This document shows, piece by piece, positions 10,557 through 19,847 of a stretch of DNA of 64,000 bases; the first letter of the stretch is position 1; every line of letters begins with the position of its first letter. Under the pieces are notes generated by a model. The model had not been told where the DNA came from, did not search any database, and worked only from the letters and a program-made list of their open reading frames with translations. Position numbers and translations under genes: made by a program. Location of the stretch: the NCBI RefSeq assembly GCF_901873445.1, contig NZ_CABFLN010000042.1, forward strand, positions 1 through 64,000. Reading direction: 5' to 3'. Source of the stretch: Gemella haemolysans. Its GTDB lineage: Bacteria; Bacillota; Bacilli; Staphylococcales; Gemellaceae.

Positions 10557-11732
10557 ATGGACGGAGATACAACCAAGAAAAACAAAAAAAATATAGTGGT
10601 TAAAAAAGCGATAAGCTTAGAGACATTTGTCTTCTTAGGAATATTTTTCCTAATATTTGGTCTTATGGCTAGAAAAATGGGGACACCACTTATGTTCAAG
10701 ACGATGATGGCGACAGCGCATGATTTATTACTTAATACAGTATTTTTCATCATGGCAATGGCAGTTATTGCTGGTGCAATTAGTGCGTTATTATCAGAGT
10801 TCGGTGCAATAGCGTTAATTAATAAAATTTTTGCACCACTTATGAAACCACTTTGGGGAATGCCTGGAGCAAGTGTTACAGGTGCGGTGGCTACATATTT
10901 ATCAGATAACCCAGCTATCATTCCATTTGCGAAAGATAAAAGATTTACATCTTTCTTTAAAAAATACCAAGTGCCAGCTTTATGTAACTTAGGTACAGCT
11001 TTTGGTATGGGACTTATCGTAACGATGTTTATGATGGGACAAGGAGAAGGATTTATTAAAGCGGCGATTATAGGGAATATCGGAGCAATTTTAGGTAGTG
11101 TTATAAGTGTACGTTTAATGTTACGACAAACAAAAAAATACTACGGCGATGAAGCAGAAGAACCAGCAATCGAGTTAGCTGAAGGTGATGAAAGACCGGA
11201 TAAAGTAAGAATAGTACGTGATGGAAATATGTTCCAACGAGTTCTAGATACAGTTTTAGAAGGTGGTAAAACTGGGGTAGAAATGGGACTAGCAATTATT
11301 CCAGGGGTACTTATAGTGTGCACTTTTGTAATGATGCTAACATTTAAAATGCCAGCTGGAGGATATACAGGAGCGGCATATGAAGGTGTTGGATTCTTAC
11401 CTTGGTTAGGGGAAAAACTAACATTTATCTTAGAACCATTATTTGGATTCCATTCTGCAGAAGCTATAGCCTTCCCAATTACAGCCCTAGGAGCAGTAGG
11501 AGGAGCAATCTCATTAGTTCCAGAATTCTTGAAGAGTGGATTAATCGGAGCGAATGATATTGCGGTATTCACAGCGATGGGTATGTGTTGGAGTGGATAC
11601 TTAAGTACTCACATTGGTATGATGGATGCTCTTGGAGTACGTAAATTATCTTCAAAAGCAATCGTATCACATACAATAGGTGGTCTTGCAGCGGGAGTTA
11701 TTGCTCACTATTTATTCGTATTGTTAGGGTAA
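10557..11732 (+). CDS. Gate-domain (nucleoside-recognition) membrane protein
   Basis: This 391-residue polytopic membrane protein has about nine hydrophobic segments and two copies of the Gate (Nucleoside_recog) fold. The first carries MAVIAGAISALL and SDNPAIIPFAKD, the second GVEMGLAIIPGVL and FHSAEAIAFP. It resembles the CD0519/CD1768 membrane protein family. Gate-domain proteins are related to nucleoside and spore-maturation (SpmA/B) transporters, but substrates of this subgroup are not established. A cytoplasmic charged loop lies near residues 190-225. The gene is monocistronic, with its own promoter and terminator, between the two M26 protease genes. AGAAAGGACG is the ribosome site. Confidence 0.8.
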   Translation: MDGDTTKKNKKNIVVKKAISLETFVFLGIFFLIFGLMARKMGTPLMFKTMMATAHDLLLNTVFFIMAMAVIAGAISALLSEFGAIALINKIFAPLMKPLWGMPGASVTGAVATYLSDNPAIIPFAKDKRFTSFFKKYQVPALCNLGTAFGMGLIVTMFMMGQGEGFIKAAIIGNIGAILGSVISVRLMLRQTKKYYGDEAEEPAIELAEGDERPDKVRIVRDGNMFQRVLDTVLEGGKTGVEMGLAIIPGVLIVCTFVMMLTFKMPAGGYTGAAYEGVGFLPWLGEKLTFILEPLFGFHSAEAIAFPITALGAVGGAISLVPEFLKSGLIGANDIAVFTAMGMCWSGYLSTHIGMMDALGVRKLSSKAIVSHTIGGLAAGVIAHYLFVLLG

Positions 11733-11758
11733 AAGATTAAAAGATAACTGATTAAATT

Positions 11759-11791
11759 AAGGCGTAACATTTTTGGTTGCGTCTTTTTTAT
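11759..11791 (+). terminator. terminator after Gate-domain gene
   Basis: The arms at 11759-11768 and 11776-11785 pair with two wobbles and are followed by T6. Confidence 0.7.
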
Positions 11792-11850
11792 ATCTAAAAT
11801 AAATTATGTGGCTTAAGGAGTATGTTTAGCGGTTAAATTTATGATTATAG

Positions 11851-11879
11851 TTGCGAAAATGTCCTAAGTTTGCTATAGT
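11851..11879 (+). promoter_or_regulatory. promoter of the second M26 protease gene
   Basis: TTGCGA and TATAGT are 17 bases apart with a TG-C extended -10. The predicted leader is about 33 bases, similar to the other protease gene. Confidence 0.6.
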
Positions 11880-11918
11880 AGAAATGATTATAAAATTATG
11901 AATTTATGGAGAAAAATA

Positions 11919-14900
11919 ATGAAGACAGAGAATTTTAGAAAAAAACAGAATTTCTCAATAAGAAAGTATAAAATGGGTGTTTGTTCGGTTTTACTAGGAA
12001 CAAGTTTGTTTTTATCTTTAAATTATACAGATGAAGTGAAAGCAACTGAAGTGAAAGATGTAACTGTTCATTCTGTAGATAATAGTAGTTTATCAGAACA
12101 AATAAAAAATCAATTGAAAGTCTTTGAAGAAAATAAAATAGCTGTAGAAGAAGGTAAAGAATATTATTTTGTTTATAGAAAAAATAATTTATTGCCGAAT
12201 ACTGGTGATATTCCAACAGGAACGTTAGCTCTGGGTGGAGCGTTTTTATTATTAGGATTGACTTTAATTAAGAAAAAAAGAGGAAAATTAATTTTCTTAG
12301 TTAGTGTATTAACGGTTACTAGTAATCTAAGTCAGGTAATCGCTTTTGATGATTTTAAGGAAATTCAACCGGCAGTTATAAAAGTTGCAGCAGGAGGCGT
12401 GTTACCAAACCCTGATAATATAGAGGGATATAGTTTTACAGGTTACTATTTTGAAAAAAAGAAATCTCATGGAGTATCGAACGCAAATAATAAAATAGAG
12501 AAAAAAGAGTACTCTGATTCTTCTTTAGTTGAACCTGAAAATTCAGAGTTAAAAGCAAAACCAATGTTAGAACAACCAACGGTTGAACTTAAACAACCGG
12601 AGAACCCGGCAGGAGTAGTAAGCAAAAAAGGTGAGAGTTTAGTGCAACCAGAGAAACCAGAGTTAGGGATAAAACCAACGCCGGATGGGGAGTTGGCCCC
12701 AGAGAAAGAAAAGGAACCAGAAATACCTAATGTAAAATCAACACCGGAACAACCGATGCCGGAGGTAACACCAAAACCTGCTAGGCCAGCTGATAAACCG
12801 AAAGGAAATGCTAGACCAATACAAATCCATGAATCAAACCCGGTGCCACCAAAAGAATCAGTAGTAGAAATACCGATACGTGAAAAACCAGCAGTTGAGC
12901 CGGAAAAACCTGAAACATCTCCAGAAATTATTGAAGGAAAAGAAGGTAAGACACCAGATGTGATTACAACTCCAAAAAAACCATCAGCAGACAAAGTAAC
13001 CGAGGGAATACCGGTTATTCCTCCTTCAATAACTACCGAAAAAGAACTGGACTATAAAACAATTTATAAACCATCCCCAGTCTTAAGTTATAATAAGCAA
13101 CAAGAAGAAACACCGGGTGAAAAAGGTAAGGAAGTGACCACTACTTCGTATACTCTTGATAAATCTACTGGAAAAATAGTAGAAAATATTTCTACAAAAA
13201 TAGAAAAACCACCAGTAGATAGAGTTGTTAAAGTTGGGAATGTGGAGAAAATAGTAAAAACTATAGAAATCACTGAGTTGAAAAAAGATGCCCCTGAACT
13301 TCCCAAAGGAAAGGAAGAAGTTGAGACTGAAGGTGAACAAGGCGAAATAACAACGACTAAAACTTATGAAGTTAATCCCGAAACAGGGAGATTAACTAAT
13401 CCAACAGAAAAAACTGAGACAACTAAAGCTATGCGACAGAAAGTAATCTTAGTTGGAACTAAAGAAAATAAACCGCATTTACTACCAGTTAATAGCAGAT
13501 TAGAAAATGCAGTAAATGTAACGGAAGCTACTGCGGAGATGAGAAATGTAGACTTGTTGACAAATGAAAAATTAAAATCACAACTAACGCCATCAGATAC
13601 AGAAATAAATCGAGATTTATATTTGAAACGAAAAGAACTACAAAAAACTAATCCAGCGATAACTGATGCAGAAGTAAAAGAAGTTTTACGAAAAGAGTAT
13701 CTAGAAAAATTATCAATTAAAGAAACATTAGAAGAGACTAAAACAGATTTAGATGCTAGGTTGAAAAAAGTTGCGGCGCACACGTTGAGTGTTATTGGAG
13801 ATACTCCACAAAATAGAGAAAAAGTAAAACGTGATATTGAAGATAATAAAGAGAAAATACTATTAGGATTATCATATATAAATAGATTTTATAATATTGA
13901 TTTTGGTGATACTAATATTCGTGATATATTAGCGTATAACCCAAGCTCGTTCGGTAAGAAAGATGTTACTTCTCTAGAATGGTTAAAACATCTTGGATCT
14001 ATGAGCTATGATGAACTGAAACTTACTAATAGTCCAAAAACATTTGAGAAATATTTCGAGAAAATCACGGATAAACCAACGCTACTAGATTTCCTTGATT
14101 ACAATAGAACTACATTCACTAATATGGACGGTGATACGTGGTTGAAGAAAGCGACTAAAGCTATCGTAGTTGAAAAAACTTCGAAAGAAAAACCTGAAGA
14201 GAAAGTAGAATTATATACGAAATTAACTACGTCTCCTGAGAAATATGGGGCAGAAGAACTTCAAATAAAAAATAGAAGACAGCAGAACATAGCTACATTA
14301 TTAGGTTTGGTGAATATTAAAGAACCAAGCGTGTATGCTATAACTAATATGGCGACGGTAACTTATGGAAATATCGGAACGTATATGGATACTTCTTTAG
14401 AGAAAACAAATAAAGCTAAGTATACCGAAGAGCTTAATAAGGTTAAAGAATTGATAGAATTAACTGCGACAAGACAGGCTAATTATATTGATACTTTATA
14501 CAGAATAACAAAAGCAGAAAATCGCTCGAAACTAATTACCAATAGAGTGATTGTAGATACGATGAAAAAATATTCGCCTAATGAGTTTGCTGGAATAACG
14601 ACAACATGGTCTAAAGAATCAGGGCCAACAGCGGATAAAGGGGTTAAAGATTTCATGACGCCTCTAGGGCTGTACTCACCATCGCAAATTGTAGGTGCAG
14701 AAGCAAACGGTGTGGGTGTACGTTACTTCATAGATAGAGTTCTAGATGATAGAGGATCAGCGACTTATTCTCATGAAATGACGCACTTATTAGATAGAAC
14801 CGTGCTGTTTAATAATCATGGTCGTCGAGATGGTACAGCTGCGGAGTTTTATGCTCGAGGAATCTTCGAGAATTCTTACACACCAGAAAAAGATACATAT

Positions 14901-15824
14901 TTTAACCTAAACTTTGTTTACGATGAAAGTAATAAAAATGGCTTCTACAACAAAACGCCAGATAGATTCAAAACAGCTGAAGATTTAAAATCTTATATGC
15001 ATGGAAGTTTTGATGTGCTGTATAGTTTAGATTATCTAGAAGCAGAAGCAACAAGGAAGCTTTCAGCAGAAGATAAAACTAAATACTTCAAAAAAATAAC
15101 ACCGATAAAAACAACGGGAGTGAGAACACCTGTAACATACACAAATCCAGCAGTTCAAGCTACGCATAATAGTGAAAGAATCTCAGAAATCACTTTAGAT
15201 GAAGCAAAACAATTAACGGATATTAATAGTCTAATTGACAATAATATTTTAGTTAATCGTTATATTATCAATGGATTCAACGCTAAAGGTGATGTTAAAG
15301 CAAATGGATACTATTTTATAGATATGTTTGATACGATTTTCGGAGTTAGTGAAAATGATAAAGGTATGAGTGGGGATATTACATTCAGAAAACAAGCCTT
15401 TGAACTTATGGGAGCCTTAGGTTATTATGAAGGATTTGTCCCTTATGTATCGAATCAATATAAAAACCAAGCTGAAGCAGAAAGTAAACCGTTGTCTGAT
15501 AAATATATTTTCGAAAAAATCTTAGGAAAAACATATGCAGCATTCAAAAAAGATCAAATTAATGAACGTGTTGCAAAATTAGATAGGCTGAAATCTATTA
15601 CGATAAATTACAATGGAAGAGAAGAAGTAATTGAAAGTAAAGAAAAATTACAATCACTTATGAATGAAGCCGTTTTAGCTGAAGTAGCTCAAATAAGAGC
15701 AGGAAACACAACAGCGGTGAAACGTTCGTATATAGAAACTCCAGTACAAAAACTTAAAAAAGAAATATATATAGCATACTTAAAACAATCACAAGACTTT
15801 ACAGAGTCTATTTATAAAAATTAA
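11919..15824 (+). CDS. second M26-family zinc metalloprotease, shorter form
   Basis: This 1301-residue protein is built like the larger protease at 4136-10066. It has a YSIRK-type signal (FSIRKYKMG at 12), LPNTG at 92-96, two hydrophobic segments, a conserved NIEGYSFTGYYF block, a Pro/Glu-rich linker (about 185-365) and two G5-like segments (about 370-510). A helical region and the catalytic domain follow, with HEMTH at 952-956 and the third zinc ligand Glu at 976, again 20 residues on. It lacks the FIVAR repeats and much of the middle of the larger enzyme. The N-terminal LPXTG is typical of the Zmp/IgA protease group. The start is chosen at 11919 because GGAG lies 7 bases upstream; the earlier ATG at 11898 would translate through that site. 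Host substrate unknown. Confidence 0.92.
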   Translation: MKTENFRKKQNFSIRKYKMGVCSVLLGTSLFLSLNYTDEVKATEVKDVTVHSVDNSSLSEQIKNQLKVFEENKIAVEEGKEYYFVYRKNNLLPNTGDIPTGTLALGGAFLLLGLTLIKKKRGKLIFLVSVLTVTSNLSQVIAFDDFKEIQPAVIKVAAGGVLPNPDNIEGYSFTGYYFEKKKSHGVSNANNKIEKKEYSDSSLVEPENSELKAKPMLEQPTVELKQPENPAGVVSKKGESLVQPEKPELGIKPTPDGELAPEKEKEPEIPNVKSTPEQPMPEVTPKPARPADKPKGNARPIQIHESNPVPPKESVVEIPIREKPAVEPEKPETSPEIIEGKEGKTPDVITTPKKPSADKVTEGIPVIPPSITTEKELDYKTIYKPSPVLSYNKQQEETPGEKGKEVTTTSYTLDKSTGKIVENISTKIEKPPVDRVVKVGNVEKIVKTIEITELKKDAPELPKGKEEVETEGEQGEITTTKTYEVNPETGRLTNPTEKTETTKAMRQKVILVGTKENKPHLLPVNSRLENAVNVTEATAEMRNVDLLTNEKLKSQLTPSDTEINRDLYLKRKELQKTNPAITDAEVKEVLRKEYLEKLSIKETLEETKTDLDARLKKVAAHTLSVIGDTPQNREKVKRDIEDNKEKILLGLSYINRFYNIDFGDTNIRDILAYNPSSFGKKDVTSLEWLKHLGSMSYDELKLTNSPKTFEKYFEKITDKPTLLDFLDYNRTTFTNMDGDTWLKKATKAIVVEKTSKEKPEEKVELYTKLTTSPEKYGAEELQIKNRRQQNIATLLGLVNIKEPSVYAITNMATVTYGNIGTYMDTSLEKTNKAKYTEELNKVKELIELTATRQANYIDTLYRITKAENRSKLITNRVIVDTMKKYSPNEFAGITTTWSKESGPTADKGVKDFMTPLGLYSPSQIVGAEANGVGVRYFIDRVLDDRGSATYSHEMTHLLDRTVLFNNHGRRDGTAAEFYARGIFENSYTPEKDTYFNLNFVYDESNKNGFYNKTPDRFKTAEDLKSYMHGSFDVLYSLDYLEAEATRKLSAEDKTKYFKKITPIKTTGVRTPVTYTNPAVQATHNSERISEITLDEAKQLTDINSLIDNNILVNRYIINGFNAKGDVKANGYYFIDMFDTIFGVSENDKGMSGDITFRKQAFELMGALGYYEGFVPYVSNQYKNQAEAESKPLSDKYIFEKILGKTYAAFKKDQINERVAKLDRLKSITINYNGREEVIESKEKLQSLMNEAVLAEVAQIRAGNTTAVKRSYIETPVQKLKKEIYIAYLKQSQDFTESIYKN

Positions 15825-15874
15825 AAAATAGCCAAGAAGGTGAATTTAAAATTTATTTTCTTGGCTATTTTGTT
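15825..15874 (+). terminator. terminator after second M26 protease
   Basis: A perfect 14-base-pair stem (15825-15838 with 15858-15871) is rich in A on one side and T on the other, and starts right at the stop codon. Confidence 0.85.
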
Positions 15875-15968
15875 ATTTAAAAGATGAGTATAGGGTTAAG
15901 TGAATTTTTCAATATTTTATCTTTATTCTGAGGTTATAAAGTATTGTTTATGAGAATTTGATTATTTA

Positions 15969-15997
15969 TTGAACATCTTCTTTTAGTAGAGTATAAT
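15969..15997 (+). promoter_or_regulatory. promoter of the yeiH-type gene
   Basis: TTGAAC and a perfect TATAAT are 17 bases apart, about 50 bases upstream of the start codon. Confidence 0.7.
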
Positions 15998-16048
15998 TAA
16001 ACTATAAATAGTTTTTATTTAGATAAATATATAAAAGGGGAAACTCGT

Positions 16049-17035
16049 ATGGAAAGATTCAAGAGTGTTAATTTTTATTATACCTTAGGTATAATGTTGA
16101 TTATTTCGTTAGTAGCGAAATATCTTGCTCAAGTGCCTGCGTTAAAACTGTTTGGGCATTTGGTAATTGCGCTTGTTATAGGTATGGCATTGCAAGCGTC
16201 AAAAGGATTAAAAGAACAGGTTAAGGCTGATATTCCATTTATAAGTAATAAATTCTTACGACTTGGAATAATTTTATTAGGATTTAAGCTAGCATTAGAT
16301 AGACTTTTATCGGAAGGTAAGAAGACGTTGATTGTGGCGTTCTTTATCGTGTTATTCATGGTAACTTTAACTTACTTTATGTGTCGAGCTTTTAAAGTGG
16401 ATCATGAACTTGCGTTACTTTCTTCGTGTGGTTGCGGTATTTGTGGTGCTGCGGCAGTTATGGGGGTAAGTGGACAACTTCGAGCGAAAACAGATAACAG
16501 CGTTCTTGCAGTTGCGGTAGTTGCGATACTAGGTACAGTATTTACCTTAATAGAAGTAACTTTACAACCATATCTAGGGCTTGATGCTTATAACTACGGA
16601 GTATTTACAGGAGGAAGTCTTCATGAAATAGCTCACGCAGTTGCTGCAGGAGGAGCAGGTGGACAAGTAGCGTTAGATGCTGCGATTCTTACTAAACTAT
16701 CCCGTGTTCTTATGCTTATTGTAGTTGCAGGTGTATTGATTGTAGTTAACAAAAAAACTCAAGATGAAACAAAAGGAAAAGTTCCGATGCCGTACTTTAT
16801 TCTAGGTTTTATCTTTATGAGTATTTTAGGAAGTTATGTTACTTTCTTAAAACCGTTAGCTCCATTTTTCGTAGATACAGCGTATGTATTCTTAGGTATG
16901 GCGATGGCTGCTTTAGGAATGAGTGTTAACTTCAAAGTTATTAAAGAACGTGGTGTAAGAGTATTTACAGCGTGCTTCTTATCATCTGTTATTTTAATGG
17001 TAGTTTGTTACTTTGTAGCTAGATTTATCTTTTAG
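16049..17035 (+). CDS. YeiH-family putative sulfate exporter
   Basis: This 328-residue membrane protein of the YeiH (UPF0324) family has about ten hydrophobic segments. Recognisable family blocks are the SSCGCGICGAAAVMG motif near residue 130, GGSLHEIAHAVAAGG near 190 and GMSVNFKVIKERG near the C-terminus. The family is annotated as sulfate or thio-anion exporters on limited evidence. Start ATG follows AAAAGGGGAAA. The fabK-like gene starts 54 bases downstream with its own ribosome site and no intervening terminator, so cotranscription is likely. Confidence 0.85.
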   Translation: MERFKSVNFYYTLGIMLIISLVAKYLAQVPALKLFGHLVIALVIGMALQASKGLKEQVKADIPFISNKFLRLGIILLGFKLALDRLLSEGKKTLIVAFFIVLFMVTLTYFMCRAFKVDHELALLSSCGCGICGAAAVMGVSGQLRAKTDNSVLAVAVVAILGTVFTLIEVTLQPYLGLDAYNYGVFTGGSLHEIAHAVAAGGAGGQVALDAAILTKLSRVLMLIVVAGVLIVVNKKTQDETKGKVPMPYFILGFIFMSILGSYVTFLKPLAPFFVDTAYVFLGMAMAALGMSVNFKVIKERGVRVFTACFLSSVILMVVCYFVARFIF

Positions 17036-17089
17036 TAGTAGATTAAAGAAGGTTTAATAGATAATAAAAATATATAGAGGAGAACAATT

Positions 17090-18016
17090 ATGATGATTAC
17101 AAAATTATTAGGGATAAAGTATCCGATATTTCAAGGGGCTATGGCTCAAATAGCTAGACATGAACTTGTTTCGGCGGTATCGAATGCGGGAGCGTTAGGT
17201 ATTTTAGCTTCAGGAGGAGTAAGACCAGAAGAACTTCGCAGAGAAATTCAACAATGTAAAAAACTTACAGATAAACCTTTCGGTGTTAACCTTATGCTTA
17301 TGATGCACAATATTGATGAAATAATAGATGTTGTAATCGAAGAAGGTGTAAAAATCGTTACAACAGGAGCAGGTACTCCGAGAAAATATATGCCACGTTT
17401 AAAAGAAGCGGGAATAAAAGTAATTCCTGTAATTCCTTCGGTGAAAGCTGCGATAAAAATGGAAGAATTAGGTTGTGATGCAGTTGTTGTAGAAGGTATG
17501 GAAGCAGGAGGGCATGTAGGAACTAGTACTACGATGGCGTTGTTGCCACAGGTGACAAGTGCTGTAAATATCCCAGTTATTGCTGCTGGAGGAATCGCAA
17601 ATGGTCGTGGTATGGCAGCTGCATATTGTTTAGGGGCTAGTGGAGTTCAGATGGGGACTGTATTCTTAGCTTCTGAAGAGTGTCCGATTTCTACAGAGTA
17701 TAAAAATATGATTTTAGAAGCGGTTGATACATCGACTACATTAACAGGAGAAAAATTCGGAGCTCCTGTTCGTGGTATCAAAAATGAACTTACGAAAAGG
17801 TATCATGAATTAGAAGAAAAATCTTCAACGCTTATGGAGTTGGAAGAATTAACTCTAGGTTCGCTAAGAAGAGCGGTTTATGATGGTGATGTAGAAAATG
17901 GTTCTGTCATGGCAGGGCAAATCGCAGGTTTAGTGAGTGAACTTCGACCAGTTAAAAACATTATAGAAGAAACTGTAGAAGAAGCAAGAGAAGTTTTACA
18001 AAGAACAAAAATATAA
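17090..18016 (+). CDS. fabK: FabK-like enoyl-ACP reductase II / nitronate monooxygenase
   Basis: This 308-residue FMN-dependent TIM-barrel protein has YPIFQGAMA near the N-terminus, GVNLMLM, the VTTGAGTPRKYM block, VEGMEAGGHVG with the flavin/phosphate-binding region, VIAAGGIANGRG, and a C-terminal SVMAGQIAGLVS. These blocks run parallel to pneumococcal FabK, which reduces enoyl-ACP in fatty-acid elongation with NADH/NADPH and FMN. The same fold also holds nitronate monooxygenases, which are hard to separate by sequence. It is unusual that no other fab gene is nearby, so FabK function is likely but not proven. It probably shares the transcript of the yeiH-type gene and is followed by a terminator. 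Confidence 0.8.
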   Translation: MMITKLLGIKYPIFQGAMAQIARHELVSAVSNAGALGILASGGVRPEELRREIQQCKKLTDKPFGVNLMLMMHNIDEIIDVVIEEGVKIVTTGAGTPRKYMPRLKEAGIKVIPVIPSVKAAIKMEELGCDAVVVEGMEAGGHVGTSTTMALLPQVTSAVNIPVIAAGGIANGRGMAAAYCLGASGVQMGTVFLASEECPISTEYKNMILEAVDTSTTLTGEKFGAPVRGIKNELTKRYHELEEKSSTLMELEELTLGSLRRAVYDGDVENGSVMAGQIAGLVSELRPVKNIIEETVEEAREVLQRTKI

Positions 18017-18025
18017 TATTAAAGG

Positions 18026-18061
18026 AACAACTTAGGTGATTTAGAGCCTGAGTTGTTTTTT
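18026..18061 (+). terminator. terminator after fabK-like gene
   Basis: An 11-base-pair stem (18026-18036 with 18047-18057, one wobble) is followed by T6. The remaining gap to 18353 holds an AT-rich region with a TATAAT at 18149 but no convincing -35. Confidence 0.82.
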
Positions 18062-18353
18062 GCTTATAGTTAGGAACACAATGATATTTGGAGGATAGAA
18101 TAAAAATCTTATAGAAAAATTAAAATAGAATTTTAGTTTTTAGATAGGTATAATACTGATAGTAATTTAATTTATTTTCAAAAGCAATAAACAAGAAGGA
18201 TGTATTGGTTTCTTGTTAATGGTAATTTGAAATTTAAGAAGAAGAAAAATAAAGCAAAAGTTACATACTTTAATTATATTTCAATTGACTATGATGCATG
18301 TTTATTATATTATAGTTATATATTTATTTAATTATTTTTATAGGAGGTTTTTT

Positions 18354-19649
18354 ATGATAGACCAAAGATATAGAAAAGTTAGTTTTGGTACTGCAGTTAC
18401 AGATTTCTTCAAAGGTTCTGTAGATTATTCAGGATTTACATCAAGAGCTGGTCACTGGTTCCCTGTAGGACTAATCTATCTTATTTTTGCCGGTGTATAT
18501 ACGGGCATGTTCGCGAGTGTTTATAAAAGTTATAGTTCAATAGGATTCTTTAAAAAAGTAATAGGATTTTCAGAAGCGGCAGAATTATATTTACAAATGA
18601 ACAGTGACTTTGCTTCGTTATTATACATTATTACAGCTTTATTTGTTTTATTACACATTCCAATCGCAGCAAGTTTTTGTAGAAGATTAAGAGATGTAGG
18701 ATTCACAACTATATTTGCTTCAATTCTAATTGCATTATATGTGATTTTAGCGTACTTCTATGTAGCGTTAATTACGCCAGTTTATGTTATTATTTTCTTC
18801 TTTATTTTAATGTCATTACCAGCGAATAAAGTTGAAACAAATAATAATGATGAATTTTCTAAATTTGTATTTAGACAATCATTCCAAGCACAACAATATT
18901 ACGCACAATTCAGCAATCAACAGTATGATCAATTTGGGAATCCAATTCCAAACCAACAAAACTTTAACAAAGATGTGAATCAAGGATTTAACCCACAAGG
19001 ACAACAAGGATTTAATCCAAATGCACCACACGGACCTCAAAATCCAGGATTCCAAGGGCAACCACAAGGATTCAATCCAAATGCACCGCAAGGGCGTCCA
19101 AATCCAGGGTTCCAAGGACAACCGCAAGGATTTAACCCACAAGGACAACAAGGATTCAATCCAAATGGACCACAAGGACGTCCAAACCCAGGATTCCAAG
19201 GGCAACCACAAGGATTTAATCCACAAGGACAACAAGGATTCAATCCAAATGGACCACAAGGGCATCCAAATCCAGGATTCCAAGGGCGACCACAAGGGTT
19301 TAACCCACAAGGACAACCACAACAAAATGTAAACCCAAATGCACCTCAGGGAGGACAAAATCCGGGTTTTAATGAAGCTGGGGCACAAGAACAACAAGCT
19401 CAACAAGCTCCAGAAGTAAAACACGAAGAGGTTGTAGTTGAGCAACAAAATGCAGAAGTAGTACCACAAGTTGAGGGTACTCCAACAGTAGAAGAAGCAC
19501 AAGTTGAAACTGCTTCAACAGTAGAGGAAGTACCGCAAGTAGAAGAAACTCAAGAAGTAAAAGTTGAAGCTGCAGGTGGAGCAAGAAGCAGAAGACTTCA
19601 AAAGCTAAATAAAGCTGAAGAAGAAGTCGCCTTCAAAAAAAGAAGATAA
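18354..19649 (+). CDS. DUF805 membrane protein with Gln/Pro/Gly repeat tail
   Basis: The protein has 431 residues. Residues 1-165 form a DUF805 domain: the YSGFTSRAGHW motif, helices near 38-58, 85-105 and 118-155, and the RRLRDVGFT motif. Residues ~210-340 are an extracellular- or cytosol-facing low-complexity tract built from QGFNP, QGQQ and RPNPGFQGQPQ units. The tail is acidic, rich in VEE, and ends with a basic ARSRRLQK..KKRR segment. DUF805 function is unknown. The start is set at the ATG at 18354 because AGGAGG lies 7 bases upstream; a reading frame extends further upstream to 18285 but has no ribosome site. The gene stands alone between terminators. Confidence 0.87.
   Translation: MIDQRYRKVSFGTAVTDFFKGSVDYSGFTSRAGHWFPVGLIYLIFAGVYTGMFASVYKSYSSIGFFKKVIGFSEAAELYLQMNSDFASLLYIITALFVLLHIPIAASFCRRLRDVGFTTIFASILIALYVILAYFYVALITPVYVIIFFFILMSLPANKVETNNNDEFSKFVFRQSFQAQQYYAQFSNQQYDQFGNPIPNQQNFNKDVNQGFNPQGQQGFNPNAPHGPQNPGFQGQPQGFNPNAPQGRPNPGFQGQPQGFNPQGQQGFNPNGPQGRPNPGFQGQPQGFNPQGQQGFNPNGPQGHPNPGFQGRPQGFNPQGQPQQNVNPNAPQGGQNPGFNEAGAQEQQAQQAPEVKHEEVVVEQQNAEVVPQVEGTPTVEEAQVETASTVEEVPQVEETQEVKVEAAGGARSRRLQKLNKAEEEVAFKKRR
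18984..19376 (+). repeat. 84-bp coding repeats in DUF805 protein
   Basis: Units of 84 bp encode GFNPQGQQGFNPNGPQG followed by xPNPGFQGxPQ. Full units lie at 18984-19067, 19128-19211 and 19212-19295, a shortened 60-bp unit at 19068-19127, and a decayed copy after 19296. The copies at 19128 and 19212 are nearly identical, so expansion and contraction are expected. Confidence 0.88.
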
Positions 19650-19676
19650 AAAATGATTTAATAGATTAAAATTAAG

Positions 19677-19708
19677 AGGTTCAAGCAGAAATGTTTGAAC
19701 CTTTTTTA
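19677..19708 (+). terminator. terminator after DUF805 gene
   Basis: An 11-base-pair stem (19677-19687 with 19692-19702) with a GAAA tetraloop is followed by T5. Confidence 0.88.
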
Positions 19709-19770
19709 TGTAAGTTGTAATTTCAATTCTATGGCCAAATCTAAAACTATAACTATAGTTGTTTCTTTGT

Positions 19771-19799
19771 TTGCTAATTTTACTACTTTAAAGTATAAT
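19771..19799 (+). promoter_or_regulatory. promoter of ATPase gene, inside palindromic repeat
   Basis: TTGCTA and TATAAT are 17 bases apart. The -10 sits in the centre of the palindromic 41-bp repeat at 19776-19816, so a protein bound there would block transcription. Confidence 0.55.
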
Positions 19800-19816
19800 A
19801 CTTATGAGTAGTAAAA
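19776..19816 (+). repeat. 41-bp palindromic repeat, upstream copy
   Basis: The outer arms TTTTACTACT and AGTAGTAAAA surround an inner palindrome AAGTATAATACTT. The same 41 bases recur at 21217-21257 with two differences, so the pair brackets the ATPase gene. Confidence 0.9.
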
Positions 19817-19847
19817 ATATTTAGTAAAAGAAAAAGAAGGTGGATTT

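Noticed and set aside
12467..12994. Ser/Gly/Phe-rich minus-strand open frame
   Set aside because: It is antisense to the Pro/Glu-rich linker of the M26 protease and has no independent signals.
18879..19502. Trp/Leu-rich minus-strand open frame over the DUF805 repeats
   Set aside because: It is the antisense of Gln/Pro/Gly repeats; the unusual composition is an artefact.
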